A stretch of DNA of 54,850 nucleotides from Marinobacterium sp. (GTDB taxonomy: Bacteria > Pseudomonadota > Gammaproteobacteria > Pseudomonadales > Balneatricaceae): assembly GCA_030602245.1 (NCBI GenBank), contig JAUWAC010000017.1:1-54850 (forward strand), written 5' to 3'. The translations under genes were made by a program, and so were the position numbers. Position 1 is the first letter of the stretch. Each line of letters begins with the position of its first letter. Under the pieces are notes generated by a model that saw only the letters and a list, made by a program, of their open reading frames with translations, was not told the DNA's origin and did not search any database. Below, one piece after another: positions 8,575 to 17,758 of this stretch.

Positions 8575-8601
8575 AAGGGCGGCCTCAGGGTCGCCCTTTT
8601 T
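8575..8601 (+). terminator. Intrinsic terminator of the rpsP-rplS operon
   Basis: A perfect 7-bp stem AAGGGCG (8575-8581) / CGCCCTT (8592-8598) with a 10-base loop is followed by a T-run ending at 8601. Confidence 0.88.
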
Positions 8602-8725
8602 GCGTCTGTGACCGCGTCCGCTGTTGGCCGCAGCGGATGATCCAGCGCAAGCCTCCGGCTCGCTATTTCGTCGGACGGAACATAGAATCGACCCAAGCAG
8701 GGATAATCAAAATAAGGAGCGGCTG

Positions 8726-10171
8726 ATGCGCAAGCTCGCCATCTGGGTCTTCATTCTGGTGTTGTTGCCGGCGTTGCTGGCGGCGGCAGCCTACGGATTC
8801 TACTGGTATCAGGTCAAATCCTTCGCCGATCGGATGGCAGAGCAGGCGCTGCCGTTTGCGCGCGTGGAGTACGCCTCGGTCTATGCGCATCCACTCGGTG
8901 AGGTGGGTGTGGATAACGTCGCGATTACGCTGACACAGGACGGCACCCGTATCCCGATCCAGTCGATCCGCGTGCGTTCACAGGATCCGCTGTTCTTCTT
9001 CAATCCACAGGGGCGTATTGACGCGGGCGACTGGCCGCGTGCACTCAGTGTCGCGGTGCGGCAGGCGCAGATCAGCCTCGCCAGCCCGGTGATGAAAACG
9101 CTCGAAGCGCAGTCGGAACAGGCGACCAGCTTCCTGCCCGGCGGCGTCAATCTTGATGCGCTCGCCTGCGGTGAGGTCAGTCAGCTGGGGATTCCTGAGC
9201 TGCGCAAGATCGGCTATAGCAGCCTGACGCTGGATATGGCGCTGGCGCTCGAAGTGGTGCCGCAGGATGGGCATATCGCGGTGCGTACCGATTTCGATCT
9301 GCCCGGAGTGGGCAACAGTTCCGCAACCATCGAGCTGTCGGTCAGTGGCCATGATCTGGCGCCGGCACAGATGCTCGCGGCCAACCCGCGCCTGCGTCGT
9401 CTCGAAGTGACCTATCAGGACGGGGGCTACAATGTCCGCCGCAACCGTTTCTGTGCCGAGCAGGCCGGAACCGATGTGGCGACCTATCGTGCCGAGCACG
9501 AACGCCTGATGAGCGCCTGGTTGCTGGAGCAGGGCGTGCGCCTGCCGGAGCCGTTGCAGGCGGCCTATAACACACTGAACGCGCCACGTGGTCAGATGAT
9601 GCTGGTGATGCAGCCGCCGGGTGGGCTGGGGCCGGAAGTGATGGCCGGGCTGGGTGCGCCGGCTGAGCTGATCGAGCGGCTGAACCTGTCGCTGCGTGTG
9701 AACGGTCAACCGGTGGCGCTGGATGGCATCGACTGGGCCGGCATCCTGGTGGACGCACAGCCCGGGGCGATGGCGCGGGCGCTGGGCGAAGAGGTGCCGC
9801 CGGAGGAGATGGCGGCCATGGATGAGGCTGAAGTCGTGGCGGCTGAGTCAGCGCAGGCCGAGGCGGCAGCAGCAGCGGCGGATGCACAGCCGGCGGCGGC
9901 CGCGAGCGCCGACGAGGACGATCTGCTGCGCGGCATGCCCAAAAGGGCGCCGAAGCCGGAAGCGAAACGCTATCGTGAAACGCCGCTGGCGCAGTTGGGC
10001 AATCTCACCGGCGCGCCGGTGCGGATCCGTACCGATCTGGGCAACCGCTTCGAGGGCCGCATCGTCGATGTGGAAAACCGTGTGCTGCGTATCGAACAGC
10101 GTGTCGATCGCGGTCTGATCATCTACCCGCTCGATTTCGAGCAGATCCGTTCGGTCGAGGTCTATCGATGA
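8726..10171 (+). CDS. Membrane-anchored envelope protein of unknown function with Sm-like tail
   Basis: The protein has 481 residues from ATG 8726, chosen for the AAGGAG about seven bases upstream and for the hydrophobic segment that starts right there (about residues 4-27: an uncleaved anchor or signal peptide). The large middle part shows no motif I recognise. It resembles periplasmic beta-rich proteins with alternating hydrophobic residues. Near residues 365-405 is a low-complexity Ala/Glu linker. The last 60 residues (V-R-I-R-T-D-L-G-N-R-F-E-G-R-I-V-D-V) look like a small beta-barrel of Sm/LSm type. The stop overlaps the xerD start (ATGA), so the pair is co-translated. Function is unknown. 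Confidence 0.75.
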   Translation: MRKLAIWVFILVLLPALLAAAAYGFYWYQVKSFADRMAEQALPFARVEYASVYAHPLGEVGVDNVAITLTQDGTRIPIQSIRVRSQDPLFFFNPQGRIDAGDWPRALSVAVRQAQISLASPVMKTLEAQSEQATSFLPGGVNLDALACGEVSQLGIPELRKIGYSSLTLDMALALEVVPQDGHIAVRTDFDLPGVGNSSATIELSVSGHDLAPAQMLAANPRLRRLEVTYQDGGYNVRRNRFCAEQAGTDVATYRAEHERLMSAWLLEQGVRLPEPLQAAYNTLNAPRGQMMLVMQPPGGLGPEVMAGLGAPAELIERLNLSLRVNGQPVALDGIDWAGILVDAQPGAMARALGEEVPPEEMAAMDEAEVVAAESAQAEAAAAAADAQPAAAASADEDDLLRGMPKRAPKPEAKRYRETPLAQLGNLTGAPVRIRTDLGNRFEGRIVDVENRVLRIEQRVDRGLIIYPLDFEQIRSVEVYR

Positions 10172-11097
10172 GCGAAGACCGACGGCGGCGGGCACGTACG
10201 CCTGCCGCTGCCGATCAGGCCCTGATAGCGCAGTTTCTTGACCATCTCTGGCTCGAAAAGGGCCTGAGCGATAACACCCGGGCTGCATATGCCCGCGACC
10301 TGAATCATTTTGCCTGCTGGCTCAACCAGCGCGGGCTGGGGCTCGACGAGGTGGTGCGTGCCGATCTGCAGCGCCATCTGCAGTGGCGGCTCGAGCAGCA
10401 GCTGCGGCCCACCTCCACGTCCCGTCTGTTATCAACCCTGCGTGGTTTCTACCGTCATCTGCTGCGAGAAGGGCTGATCGACGCCGATCCGACCCTCAAC
10501 ATCGACAGCCCGCGGCGCGGGCGACCGCTGCCGAAAACGCTGACCGAAGCGGATGTGGAAGCGTTGTTGGCGGCGCCCGATACCGCGACCGCACTGGGGC
10601 TGCGCGATCGCACCATGCTGGAGCTGCTCTACGCCTGCGGCTTGCGCGTATCGGAGCTGGTCGGGCTGCGCCTTGAAGAGCTGAACCGTCGGCTCGGCGT
10701 GCTGCGTATCGTCGGCAAGGGCGACAAGGAACGGATGGTGCCGGTGGGGGATGAGGCGCTGGACTGGCTGGCGCGCTATCTGCGTGATGCTCGTCCGGAA
10801 CTGGGCGGCGATTCGCGCGTCGAAGAACTGTTCCTGAGTCAGCGCGGACAGGCGATGACCCGTCAGACCTTCTGGCACCGCATCAAGCGCTATGCGCTGG
10901 AAGCCGGCATCGACAAACCACTCTCGCCGCATGTGCTGCGACACGCGTTTGCGACACATCTGCTCAATCATGGCGCCGATCTGCGCGTGGTGCAGATGCT
11001 GCTGGGGCACAGCAGCCTGTCGACGACTCAGATCTATACTCATATAGCGAACGCGCGTCTGCAGACGCTGCACCGTGAACACCACCCGCGTGGCTGA
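10168..11097 (+). CDS. xerD: Tyrosine recombinase XerD
   Basis: XerD (309 residues) acts with XerC at dif to resolve chromosome dimers during division. All six catalytic residues are present: R160 in C-G-L-R-V-S-E, K184 in G-K-G-D-K-E-R, H255 and R258 in H-V-L-R-H-A-F-A-T-H, H281 in L-G-H-S-S-L-S-T-T, and Y290 in Q-I-Y-T-H. The N-terminal SAM-like DNA-binding domain (F-L-D-H-L-W-L-E-K-G-L-S) is normal. It is followed by dsbC as in many gammaproteobacteria (xerD-dsbC-recJ), here with hom-thrC and a DUF218 gene between dsbC and recJ. XerC is preferred less because of this context. Confidence 0.95.
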   Translation: MSEDRRRRARTPAAADQALIAQFLDHLWLEKGLSDNTRAAYARDLNHFACWLNQRGLGLDEVVRADLQRHLQWRLEQQLRPTSTSRLLSTLRGFYRHLLREGLIDADPTLNIDSPRRGRPLPKTLTEADVEALLAAPDTATALGLRDRTMLELLYACGLRVSELVGLRLEELNRRLGVLRIVGKGDKERMVPVGDEALDWLARYLRDARPELGGDSRVEELFLSQRGQAMTRQTFWHRIKRYALEAGIDKPLSPHVLRHAFATHLLNHGADLRVVQMLLGHSSLSTTQIYTHIANARLQTLHREHHPRG

Positions 11098-11179
11098 TAC
11101 CCGGTCGCGCCTGAGGGCGATCCCGGTGTACACTCGGCGCCGATCACACAGACAGACTGACAGCATTTCGGGGGTTCTT

Positions 11180-11908
11180 ATGCGAGCGATAGCGGCCGCG
11201 GTGGCGATGATGATAATGGCGCAGGGTGCCGTGGCGGCGGATGACGTCCATGCGCGGGTTGCCGAGCGGATCAAGCAGCTCGACAGTCGGCTGAACGTCG
11301 AGTCGGTGGCCGATGCGCCGCTCAAGGGGCTCTACGAAGTGGTGCTGGACAGCGGTGAAGTGCTCTACACCGATGACAGCGGTGAGTACGTGCTGGCCGG
11401 TCAGCTGTACCAGATCGTCGCCGGTCAGGGATTCGTCAATCTGACCGAGCAGCGGATGCAGCAGATCCGGGTCGACATGCTGGCGAAGATTCCCGCCGAG
11501 GAGCGCGTGATCTTCCCCGCCGATGGCGAGATGAAGGCGCGCCTTCAGGTATTCACCGACGTGGATTGCGTCTACTGCCGCCGCCTGCATCAGGAGGTGG
11601 ATGAGCTGAACGGAATGGGGATTCAGGTGGAGTACCTGGCGTTCCCGCGTGGCGGGGCGAATTCAGCGGCGGCCGGCAAGATGTCCGCGATCTGGTGTGC
11701 CGAAGGGGATGAGCGTCGCGAGCTGATGAGCCGCGCCAAGTCCGGCGAAGCGCTGAGCGCGGCCGACTGCGACAACCCGGTGCTGGATCAGTTCCGCCTC
11801 GGGCAGCGTCTCGGTGTCACCGGCACGCCGGCGCTGGTGCTCGAAGACGGCCGTCTGCTGCCCGGTTATGTCCCGGCGCAGCGTCTGGCCACCATGCTGG
11901 GCCTGTAA
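11180..11908 (+). CDS. dsbC: Thiol:disulfide isomerase DsbC
   Basis: The periplasmic isomerase (242 residues, signal peptide about 1-20 ending A-V-A-A) repairs wrong disulfides. The N-terminal dimerisation domain is followed by a thioredoxin fold with the active site C130-V-Y-C133 and a cis-proline in G-T-P-A-L-V-L. Two further cysteines (about 174 and 197) match the structural disulfide of DsbC. ATG 11180 is chosen because the signal peptide begins there; an earlier in-frame ATG would overlap xerD. It needs DsbD for reduction, not found in this window. Confidence 0.95.
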   Translation: MRAIAAAVAMMIMAQGAVAADDVHARVAERIKQLDSRLNVESVADAPLKGLYEVVLDSGEVLYTDDSGEYVLAGQLYQIVAGQGFVNLTEQRMQQIRVDMLAKIPAEERVIFPADGEMKARLQVFTDVDCVYCRRLHQEVDELNGMGIQVEYLAFPRGGANSAAAGKMSAIWCAEGDERRELMSRAKSGEALSAADCDNPVLDQFRLGQRLGVTGTPALVLEDGRLLPGYVPAQRLATMLGL

Positions 11909-11917
11909 ACCGATTCC

Positions 11918-11944
11918 GGTCGCGCCCGTGCGGCGCGACCTTGT
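11918..11944 (+). terminator. GC-rich hairpin after dsbC, possible terminator
   Basis: GGTCGCGCC (11918-11926) and GGCGCGACC (11932-11940) form a perfect 9-bp stem with a 5-base loop, but only TTGT follows. It may need Rho or act as an mRNA end stabiliser. The remaining gap to hom (11945-12194) holds only the promoter element below. Confidence 0.5.
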
Positions 11945-12065
11945 CCCGGCCCGGGCTCAATCCCGCTCGGTCGGGGCCGCGGACGCTCCGCCCCGCTTCC
12001 TGTCCTCACGGCCTGCCACCTCATCCTGCAACCCTGTCCGATACATGGCAGTGCCAGCCTTCGGT

Positions 12066-12075
12066 TTGCTATACT
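12066..12075 (+). promoter_or_regulatory. Extended -10 promoter element upstream of hom
   Basis: TTTGCTATACT contains TG-N-TATACT, an extended -10 (TATACT at 12070-12075), about 120 bases before hom. The -35 is weak. Expected start of transcription is near 12082. Confidence 0.45.
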
Positions 12076-12194
12076 GAGCCCCATTTTTTCGCCCGCGAGA
12101 CGTCACGCTCTGTTGCCGCGTGTGGCCGCCTCGGGTTCGGCGTGCGCTGTAATCGGGCTAACGGGTTGTTTTGACAGAAAAAGCGAGGTGTTGC

Positions 12195-13499
12195 TTGAAA
12201 CCGGTAAAAGTTGGGATCTGTGGTCTGGGAACCGTCGGCGGCGGGACCTTCAATGTACTGATGCGCAACGCCGAAGAGATTGCGCGCCGCGCCGGACGTC
12301 GCATCGTCGTCGAGCAGATCGGTGCACGGCGTGAAAATCCGGCCTGCGATACCACCGGTATTCAGATTACCAACGACATTTTCGCGGTTGCGACCAACCC
12401 CGAAATCGACATCATCGTCGAGCTGATCGGCGGTTACGAAACGGCGCGTGATCTGGTGCTGACCGCGATCGAAAACGGCAAGCATGTGGTCACGGCCAAC
12501 AAGGCGCTGATCGCCGTGCACGGCAACGAAATCTTCGCCGCGGCTCAGAACAAGAACGTGATGGTCGCATTCGAGGCCTCCGTCGCCGGCGGTATCCCGA
12601 TCGTCAAGGCGATCCGCGAAGGCCTGTCTGCCAACCGGATCAACTGGCTTGCCGGCATCATCAACGGGACCGGCAACTACATCATGAGCGAGATGCGTGA
12701 GAAGGGCCGTGCGTTCGATGACGTGCTGGCCGAAGCGCAGGAGCTGGGTTATGCCGAGGCCGACCCCACGTTCGACGTGGAAGGGATCGATGCCGCGCAC
12801 AAGCTGACCATTCTGGCGTCAATCGCCTACGGCGTACCGCTGCAGTTCGAGAAGGCGTACACCGAGGGGATCAGCAAGATCACCACCGAGGATGTGCAGT
12901 ACGCCGAAGAGCTCGGTTACCGCATCAAGCACCTTGGCCTGACGCGACGCACCCCGGAAGGGATCGAGCTGCGCGTGCATCCGACACTGATTCCGCAGGC
13001 GGCGCTGCTGGCCAACGTCAACGGGGTCATGAACGCCGTCATGGTCGATGGCGATGCCGTCGGCCAGACGCTGTACTACGGCAGCGGTGCCGGCGCCGAG
13101 CCGACCGCGTCCGCGGTGGTGGCCGATATTATCGATGTGGTGCGCACGCTGACGGCTGATCGCGACAACCGCGTGCCGCATCTGGCGTTCCACCCGGGCC
13201 AGCTGTCGGAACTGCCGATGCTGCCGATGGACGATGTCGTCACCGGTTACTACCTGCGCCTGCAGGCGGTGGAGCGTCCGGGCGTGCTGGCCCACGTGAC
13301 CCGCATTCTGGGCGACAAGGGGATCAACATCGAGGCGATCATCCAGAAGCAGACCTGCGAGGCACAGGTGCCGGTGATCATGCTGACCCAGCGCATCGCC
13401 GAGAGTGTCATGAACGACGCGATCCGTGAAATCGAAGCTCTGCCGGACATCCTCGGCGAAGTGATCCGTATCCGTGTCGAACATCTGACTGGTTGCTGA
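12195..13499 (+). CDS. hom: Homoserine dehydrogenase
   Basis: This enzyme reduces aspartate semialdehyde to homoserine with NAD(P)H, for threonine and methionine synthesis. It has 434 residues when started at TTG 12195 (K-P-V-K-V-G-I-C-G-L-G-T-V-G-G-G), which has AGGTG four bases upstream and matches the usual pseudomonad length. A TTG at 12171 has no binding site. The order is a Rossmann fold (G-L-G-T-V-G-G-G), the catalytic domain (N-G-T-G-N-Y-I-M and F-D-V-E-G-I-D-A-A-H-K), and a C-terminal ACT domain (R-P-G-V-L-A-H-V-T-R-I-L) for feedback control by threonine. thrC follows at 13 bases, so the two form an operon. Confidence 0.95.
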   Translation: MKPVKVGICGLGTVGGGTFNVLMRNAEEIARRAGRRIVVEQIGARRENPACDTTGIQITNDIFAVATNPEIDIIVELIGGYETARDLVLTAIENGKHVVTANKALIAVHGNEIFAAAQNKNVMVAFEASVAGGIPIVKAIREGLSANRINWLAGIINGTGNYIMSEMREKGRAFDDVLAEAQELGYAEADPTFDVEGIDAAHKLTILASIAYGVPLQFEKAYTEGISKITTEDVQYAEELGYRIKHLGLTRRTPEGIELRVHPTLIPQAALLANVNGVMNAVMVDGDAVGQTLYYGSGAGAEPTASAVVADIIDVVRTLTADRDNRVPHLAFHPGQLSELPMLPMDDVVTGYYLRLQAVERPGVLAHVTRILGDKGINIEAIIQKQTCEAQVPVIMLTQRIAESVMNDAIREIEALPDILGEVIRIRVEHLTGC

Positions 13500-13512
13500 G
13501 GACCGAAAAACA

Positions 13513-14907
13513 ATGAAATACATCTCCACCCGTGGCCAGGCGCCGAAACTGGACTTTGCCGACGTGCTGCTGGCCGGACTCGCCAGCGATGGCGGCCTGT
13601 ACGTGCCCGAGACGCTGCCGCAGTTCTCGCAGGAGGAGATCGCCTCCTGGTCGGGTCTGTCCTACGCGGAACTGGCATTCAAGGTGATCAAGCCGTTCGT
13701 CGACACCTGCATCGATGACGCCGATCTCAAACGCATGGTCGACGAGACCTATGCCGGCTTCAACCACAGTGCCGTCGCACCGCTGAAGGAACTTGGTACC
13801 AACGAGTGGGTGCTGGAGCTGTTCCACGGCCCGACGCTGGCATTCAAGGACTTCGCCCTGCAGCTGCTCGGTCGACTGATGGATCACGTGCTGGCCCAGC
13901 GCGGCGAGCGTCTGGTCATCATGGGCGCGACCTCCGGTGATACCGGCTCTGCCGCCATCGAAGGCTGCCGCCACTCCGATCATCTGGATATTTTCATCCT
14001 GCATCCGCACAACCGGGTGTCCGAGGTGCAGCGCCGTCAGATGACCACGATTCTGGCCGACAACGTGTTCAACATCGCGCTGGAAGGCAACTTCGACGAC
14101 TGCCAGCAGATGGTCAAGGACAGCTTCGCCGATCAGGCGTTCCTGAACGGACTCAAGCTTGGCGCCGTCAACTCGATCAACTGGGCGCGCATCATGGCCC
14201 AGATCGTCTATTACTTCTCTGCCGCGCTGGCCGTGGGTGGCCCGCACCGTCCGGTGGCGTTCTCGGTGCCGACCGGCAATTTCGGCGACATCTTCGCCGG
14301 CTATCTGGCCAAACAGATGGGCCTGCCGGTGACCCAGCTGGTCGTGGCGACCAACCGCAACGACATCCTGCACCGCGTCATCAGCGGCAACGACATGTCC
14401 AAGGGCGAGCTGGTGCATACCCTGTCGCCGTCGATGGATATCATGGTCAGCTCCAACTTCGAGCGCCTGCTGTTCGATGTTTACGACCGCGACGGCGATG
14501 CGATTCGCGACCTGATGGCGCGCTTCCGCACCGAGCCGGTCCAGCTCGAGGCCGCCCGCTGGGAGAAGGTTCGCGAACTGTTCGACAGCGCCTGCGCCGA
14601 CGACGAGACCACCTGCCAGACCATCGCTGACGTGTACGCGGAAACCGGCTATCTGCTCGATCCGCACACCGCGATCGGCGTCAAGGCTGCCCGCGAGTGC
14701 TGGCGCGACCGCTCGGTACCGATGATCACGCTGGCGACCGCGCACCCGGTCAAGTTCCCGGAGCCGGTGGTCAAGGCCGGCCTCGAGTCGCCGCAGCTGC
14801 CGGAGCACCTGCATGACCTGTTCGAGCGTGAAGAGCGGGTCGACGTGATCGACAACGATCTGCAGGCGGTGCAGGCGTTCATCGCCGCCCACGTTCATCG
14901 CGACTGA
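13513..14907 (+). CDS. thrC: Threonine synthase
   Basis: ThrC (464 residues) converts O-phosphohomoserine to threonine using pyridoxal phosphate. The N-terminal M-K-Y-I-S-T-R-G and the cofactor lysine K112 in L-A-F-K-D-F-A-L-Q are seen. So are the phosphate-binding G-A-T-S-G-D-T-G-S-A-A and the V-P-T-G-N-F-G-D segment. Its length and start fit the proteobacterial class. It is the second gene of hom-thrC and ends eight bases before an intrinsic terminator. Confidence 0.96.
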   Translation: MKYISTRGQAPKLDFADVLLAGLASDGGLYVPETLPQFSQEEIASWSGLSYAELAFKVIKPFVDTCIDDADLKRMVDETYAGFNHSAVAPLKELGTNEWVLELFHGPTLAFKDFALQLLGRLMDHVLAQRGERLVIMGATSGDTGSAAIEGCRHSDHLDIFILHPHNRVSEVQRRQMTTILADNVFNIALEGNFDDCQQMVKDSFADQAFLNGLKLGAVNSINWARIMAQIVYYFSAALAVGGPHRPVAFSVPTGNFGDIFAGYLAKQMGLPVTQLVVATNRNDILHRVISGNDMSKGELVHTLSPSMDIMVSSNFERLLFDVYDRDGDAIRDLMARFRTEPVQLEAARWEKVRELFDSACADDETTCQTIADVYAETGYLLDPHTAIGVKAARECWRDRSVPMITLATAHPVKFPEPVVKAGLESPQLPEHLHDLFEREERVDVIDNDLQAVQAFIAAHVHRD

Positions 14908-14914
14908 TCCGCAA

Positions 14915-14945
14915 GGGCCCGGCGCAGGCCGGGTCCCTGCGTTTT
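14915..14945 (+). terminator. Intrinsic terminator of hom-thrC
   Basis: A 9-bp stem (14915-14923 with 14928-14936, one G-T pair) closed by a GCAG loop is followed, after CCTGCG, by TTTT. Confidence 0.75.
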
Positions 14946-15020
14946 CCCACCCGCGCATCGGCACGCCATCGAGATCACCTCATCAGAACGTGGTGCCGGC
15001 AGCATCCAGAGGGGCGTTGC

Positions 15021-15818
15021 ATGGATAGTTTCTTCAACCTCTCCAAACTGTTCTGGTTCTTCGCCCGGCCCGATCATCTGCCGGTCTGGCTGCTGCTGTT
15101 TGGTCTGTTGTCACTGTGGGTCGGTTGGCGTCGGCTCGGCGCGGTGGTGCTCGGGTTCGATGCGCTCTATCTGCTGGCCTTTACGCTGATGCCGCTGGGT
15201 GATGCGCTGCTGATGCCGCTGGAAACCCGGTTTGCACGGCAGCTGCCGGCACAGGTGGAGGGGATCCTGGTGCTGGGCGGCGGTGAGCTGGCCGAGGAAA
15301 GTGCCTACTGGGAACAACCGCAGGTGAATCACGCCGGCGAGCGCCTGCTGCTGATTCCGATGCTGGCCGCGCGTTATCCACAGGCACAGATCGTCTTCAC
15401 CGGTGGCAGCGGCTCGGTGCTGCGCCCCGGCTACCGGGGCGGTGATGTGGCACAGGACTATTTTGACGGCGTTGGCCTTGGGGCGCGCGTCCTGATTGAG
15501 CGCAATTCGCGCAACACCTATGAAAACGCCGTGAATACCATCGATGCGCTGGGTGGTGTGCCCACAGGCAACTGGCTGCTGGTGACGTCGGCATATCACA
15601 TGCCACGGGCGATCGGCATCTTTCGTCAGCAGGGCTGGCCGCTCAGTGCTTACCCCGTCGACTATTACGCCCTCAGCGCCGACGGTGGTCGGCTCGATCC
15701 GGGGCTGTGGGAGAACCTGCGCGATGCCGAGATCGGCCTGCGCGAGTGGGTCGGGCTCGCGGTATACTACTTCACCGGTAAAACCGACCAGCTGTTTCCC
15801 GAACCGGTAACGCCATGA
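15021..15818 (+). CDS. DUF218 / YdcF-ElyC-like envelope protein
   Basis: The protein has 265 residues. Two N-terminal hydrophobic helices (about 18-33 and 37-58) anchor it. The DUF218 domain follows, with V-L-G-G-G-E-L, then the F-T-G-G-S-G-S segment, E-R-N-S-R-N-T-Y-E-N-A, and V-T-S-A-Y-H-M-P-R-A. In Escherichia coli ElyC, with the same layout, affects peptidoglycan and enterobacterial common antigen assembly; whether this is an orthologue is inferred from size and topology. Its stop overlaps the recJ start (ATGA), a coupling that need not mean a shared task. Confidence 0.85.
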   Translation: MDSFFNLSKLFWFFARPDHLPVWLLLFGLLSLWVGWRRLGAVVLGFDALYLLAFTLMPLGDALLMPLETRFARQLPAQVEGILVLGGGELAEESAYWEQPQVNHAGERLLLIPMLAARYPQAQIVFTGGSGSVLRPGYRGGDVAQDYFDGVGLGARVLIERNSRNTYENAVNTIDALGGVPTGNWLLVTSAYHMPRAIGIFRQQGWPLSAYPVDYYALSADGGRLDPGLWENLRDAEIGLREWVGLAVYYFTGKTDQLFPEPVTP

Positions 15819-17548
15819 GTGTCCCCCTGATTGAACGTCGCCCCGTGCCCGACCGCCTGCCGGCCGGACTCAATCGCCTGCACCCGGTACTGGCGCGGAT
15901 CTACGCCAGCCGCGGAATCGAACGTCCCGAGCAGCTTGGACGCCAGCTCAAGGAACTGCTGCCCGATACGGAACTGCACGGCATGACCGCCGCGGTGGAA
16001 CGTCTGGTGCAGGCGCTCGAGCGGCGTGAGCGGATTCTGATCGTCGGTGACTTCGACTGTGACGGCGCGACCAGTACGGCGCTCGCGGTGCTGGCGCTGC
16101 GTCAGTTCGGTGCCGCCGAGGTCGACTATCTGGTGCCGAACCGGTTTGAGTACGGCTACGGCCTGAGCCCCGAAATCGTCGAGGTCGCGGCCGTGCAGCA
16201 GCCGCATCTGATCATCACCGTCGATAATGGTATCTCCAGTCTGGAGGGGGTTGCCCGGGCACGGGAGAAGGGCATCGACGTCCTGGTCACCGACCATCAC
16301 CTGCCTGGCGCCGAGCTGCCGGCGGCCTGTGCCATCGTCAACCCGAATCAGCCCGACTGCGGATTCATGGCCAAATCCACCTGCGGGGTGGGGGTGATCT
16401 TCTATGTCATGATTGCGCTGCGGCGGGCGCTCGCCGAACGCGGCTGGTTTGCCGCCAACGCTCTGCCGCAACCGAATCTGGCCAGTCTGCTGGATCTGGT
16501 TGCGCTCGGTACGGTGGCCGATGTGGTGCCGCTGGAGCGTAACAACCGCACGCTGGTGTATCAGGGGCTGCAACGGATTCGCGCCGGGCAGGCCCGCCCC
16601 GGCATTCTGGCACTGATCGAAGTGTCCGGGCGTCGGCGTGAGGTGCTCGCCGCCAGCGATCTTGGTTTCGCACTGGCGCCGCGCCTGAATGCCGCCGGCC
16701 GGCTGGAGGACATCTCGATCGGTATCGAGTGTCTGCTCAGCGATGACTACGACTATGCGCTGGATCTGGCACGCACGCTGGATGAGCTGAACCGCGAACG
16801 CAGAGGCATCGAACAGGAGATGCAGCAGCAGGCGCTGGTATTGCTCGACCGCTTGCAGCTGGACGATGCCGAGCTGCCCTACGGCCTGTGCCTGTTCGAT
16901 CCGGGTTGGCATCAGGGCGTGATCGGCATTCTGGCGTCGCGGATCAAGGAGCGGGTGCACCGTCCGGTGATCGCGTTCGCGCCCGGTGACGATGGCGATC
17001 TGAAAGGCTCGGCGCGTTCGATCAACGGGTTTCATGTGCGTGACGGGCTCGATGCAATCGCTGCGCGTCATCCGGGGCTGATCAAGAAGTTCGGCGGCCA
17101 TGCGATGGCAGCCGGCCTGTCGCTGGGGGCTGACCGGCTCGATGCGTTTCGCGACGCGTTCGACCAGGAGGTGCGCCGGCAGCTCGATGAGGACGCGCTG
17201 ACGCAACGCGTGCTGACCGACGGCGCCCTCGGGCCCGAGTACTTCAGTCTGGAGCTGGCCGAGCTGATCCGCGAGGCCGGCCCCTGGGGGCACCAGTTCC
17301 CCGAACCCCGTTTCGACGGTCGCTTCCGCCTGCTGCAACAGCGCATTGTCGGGCAGCGGCATCTCAAACTGGTACTGATGGAGCCGGCCTCGGGCATCGC
17401 GCTGGACGGCATCGCCTTCAACGTGGACACTCGCGAATGGCCGAACGAATCGGTGACCGAGCTGGATCTGGTTTACCGTCTGGATATCAATGAATTTCGC
17501 GGGCAGCGCAATCTGCAACTGATGATCGAACACCTGCTGCCCCTTTAA
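15815..17548 (+). CDS. recJ: Single-strand-specific exonuclease RecJ
   Basis: RecJ (577 residues) degrades single-stranded DNA 5'-3' in recombination, mismatch and base-excision repair. DHH motifs are present: D-F-D-C-D-G (79-84), then V-T-D-H-H-L-P-G, a downstream D-L-V-A-L-G-T-V-A-D, and the DHHA1 segment with G-G-H-A-M-A-A-G-L. The C-terminal OB-type domain completes the normal length. It is coupled to the preceding DUF218 gene by a 4-base overlap, and the base-excision repair gene nfo lies 200 bases downstream. Confidence 0.96.
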   Translation: MSVPLIERRPVPDRLPAGLNRLHPVLARIYASRGIERPEQLGRQLKELLPDTELHGMTAAVERLVQALERRERILIVGDFDCDGATSTALAVLALRQFGAAEVDYLVPNRFEYGYGLSPEIVEVAAVQQPHLIITVDNGISSLEGVARAREKGIDVLVTDHHLPGAELPAACAIVNPNQPDCGFMAKSTCGVGVIFYVMIALRRALAERGWFAANALPQPNLASLLDLVALGTVADVVPLERNNRTLVYQGLQRIRAGQARPGILALIEVSGRRREVLAASDLGFALAPRLNAAGRLEDISIGIECLLSDDYDYALDLARTLDELNRERRGIEQEMQQQALVLLDRLQLDDAELPYGLCLFDPGWHQGVIGILASRIKERVHRPVIAFAPGDDGDLKGSARSINGFHVRDGLDAIAARHPGLIKKFGGHAMAAGLSLGADRLDAFRDAFDQEVRRQLDEDALTQRVLTDGALGPEYFSLELAELIREAGPWGHQFPEPRFDGRFRLLQQRIVGQRHLKLVLMEPASGIALDGIAFNVDTREWPNESVTELDLVYRLDINEFRGQRNLQLMIEHLLPL

Positions 17549-17566
17549 CGAGCTGGAGTACACACC

Positions 17567-17749
17567 ATGCATGAACTGACACTGGAACAGCTGAGCGCCC
17601 TGCTGGCGGTATTTGAACGTGCCGGAGTACAGGAGAACAGCGGCACCGAAGGCGACCTGCTGGCACAGATCCGCACGCTGCACGCCGAGCGCGAAGAGCT
17701 GGAGTCGATGGACTTTGACGACTGCCTTGGCGGCGCCTGCAAGCTGTAA
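17567..17749 (+). CDS. Small acidic protein of 60 residues, unknown
   Basis: Supported as a gene by its position (18 bases after recJ, 9 before the nfo ribosome-binding site), a GGAG ahead of ATG 17567, and codon use like its neighbours. The product is acidic and helical (E-L-T-L-E-Q-L-S-A-L-L) and ends D-D-C-L-G-G-A-C-K-L, a close Cys pair four residues apart. That could bind a metal or form a disulfide, but this is inference. Family not recognised. Confidence 0.65.
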   Translation: MHELTLEQLSALLAVFERAGVQENSGTEGDLLAQIRTLHAEREELESMDFDDCLGGACKL

Positions 17750-17758
17750 GGAGATTCG

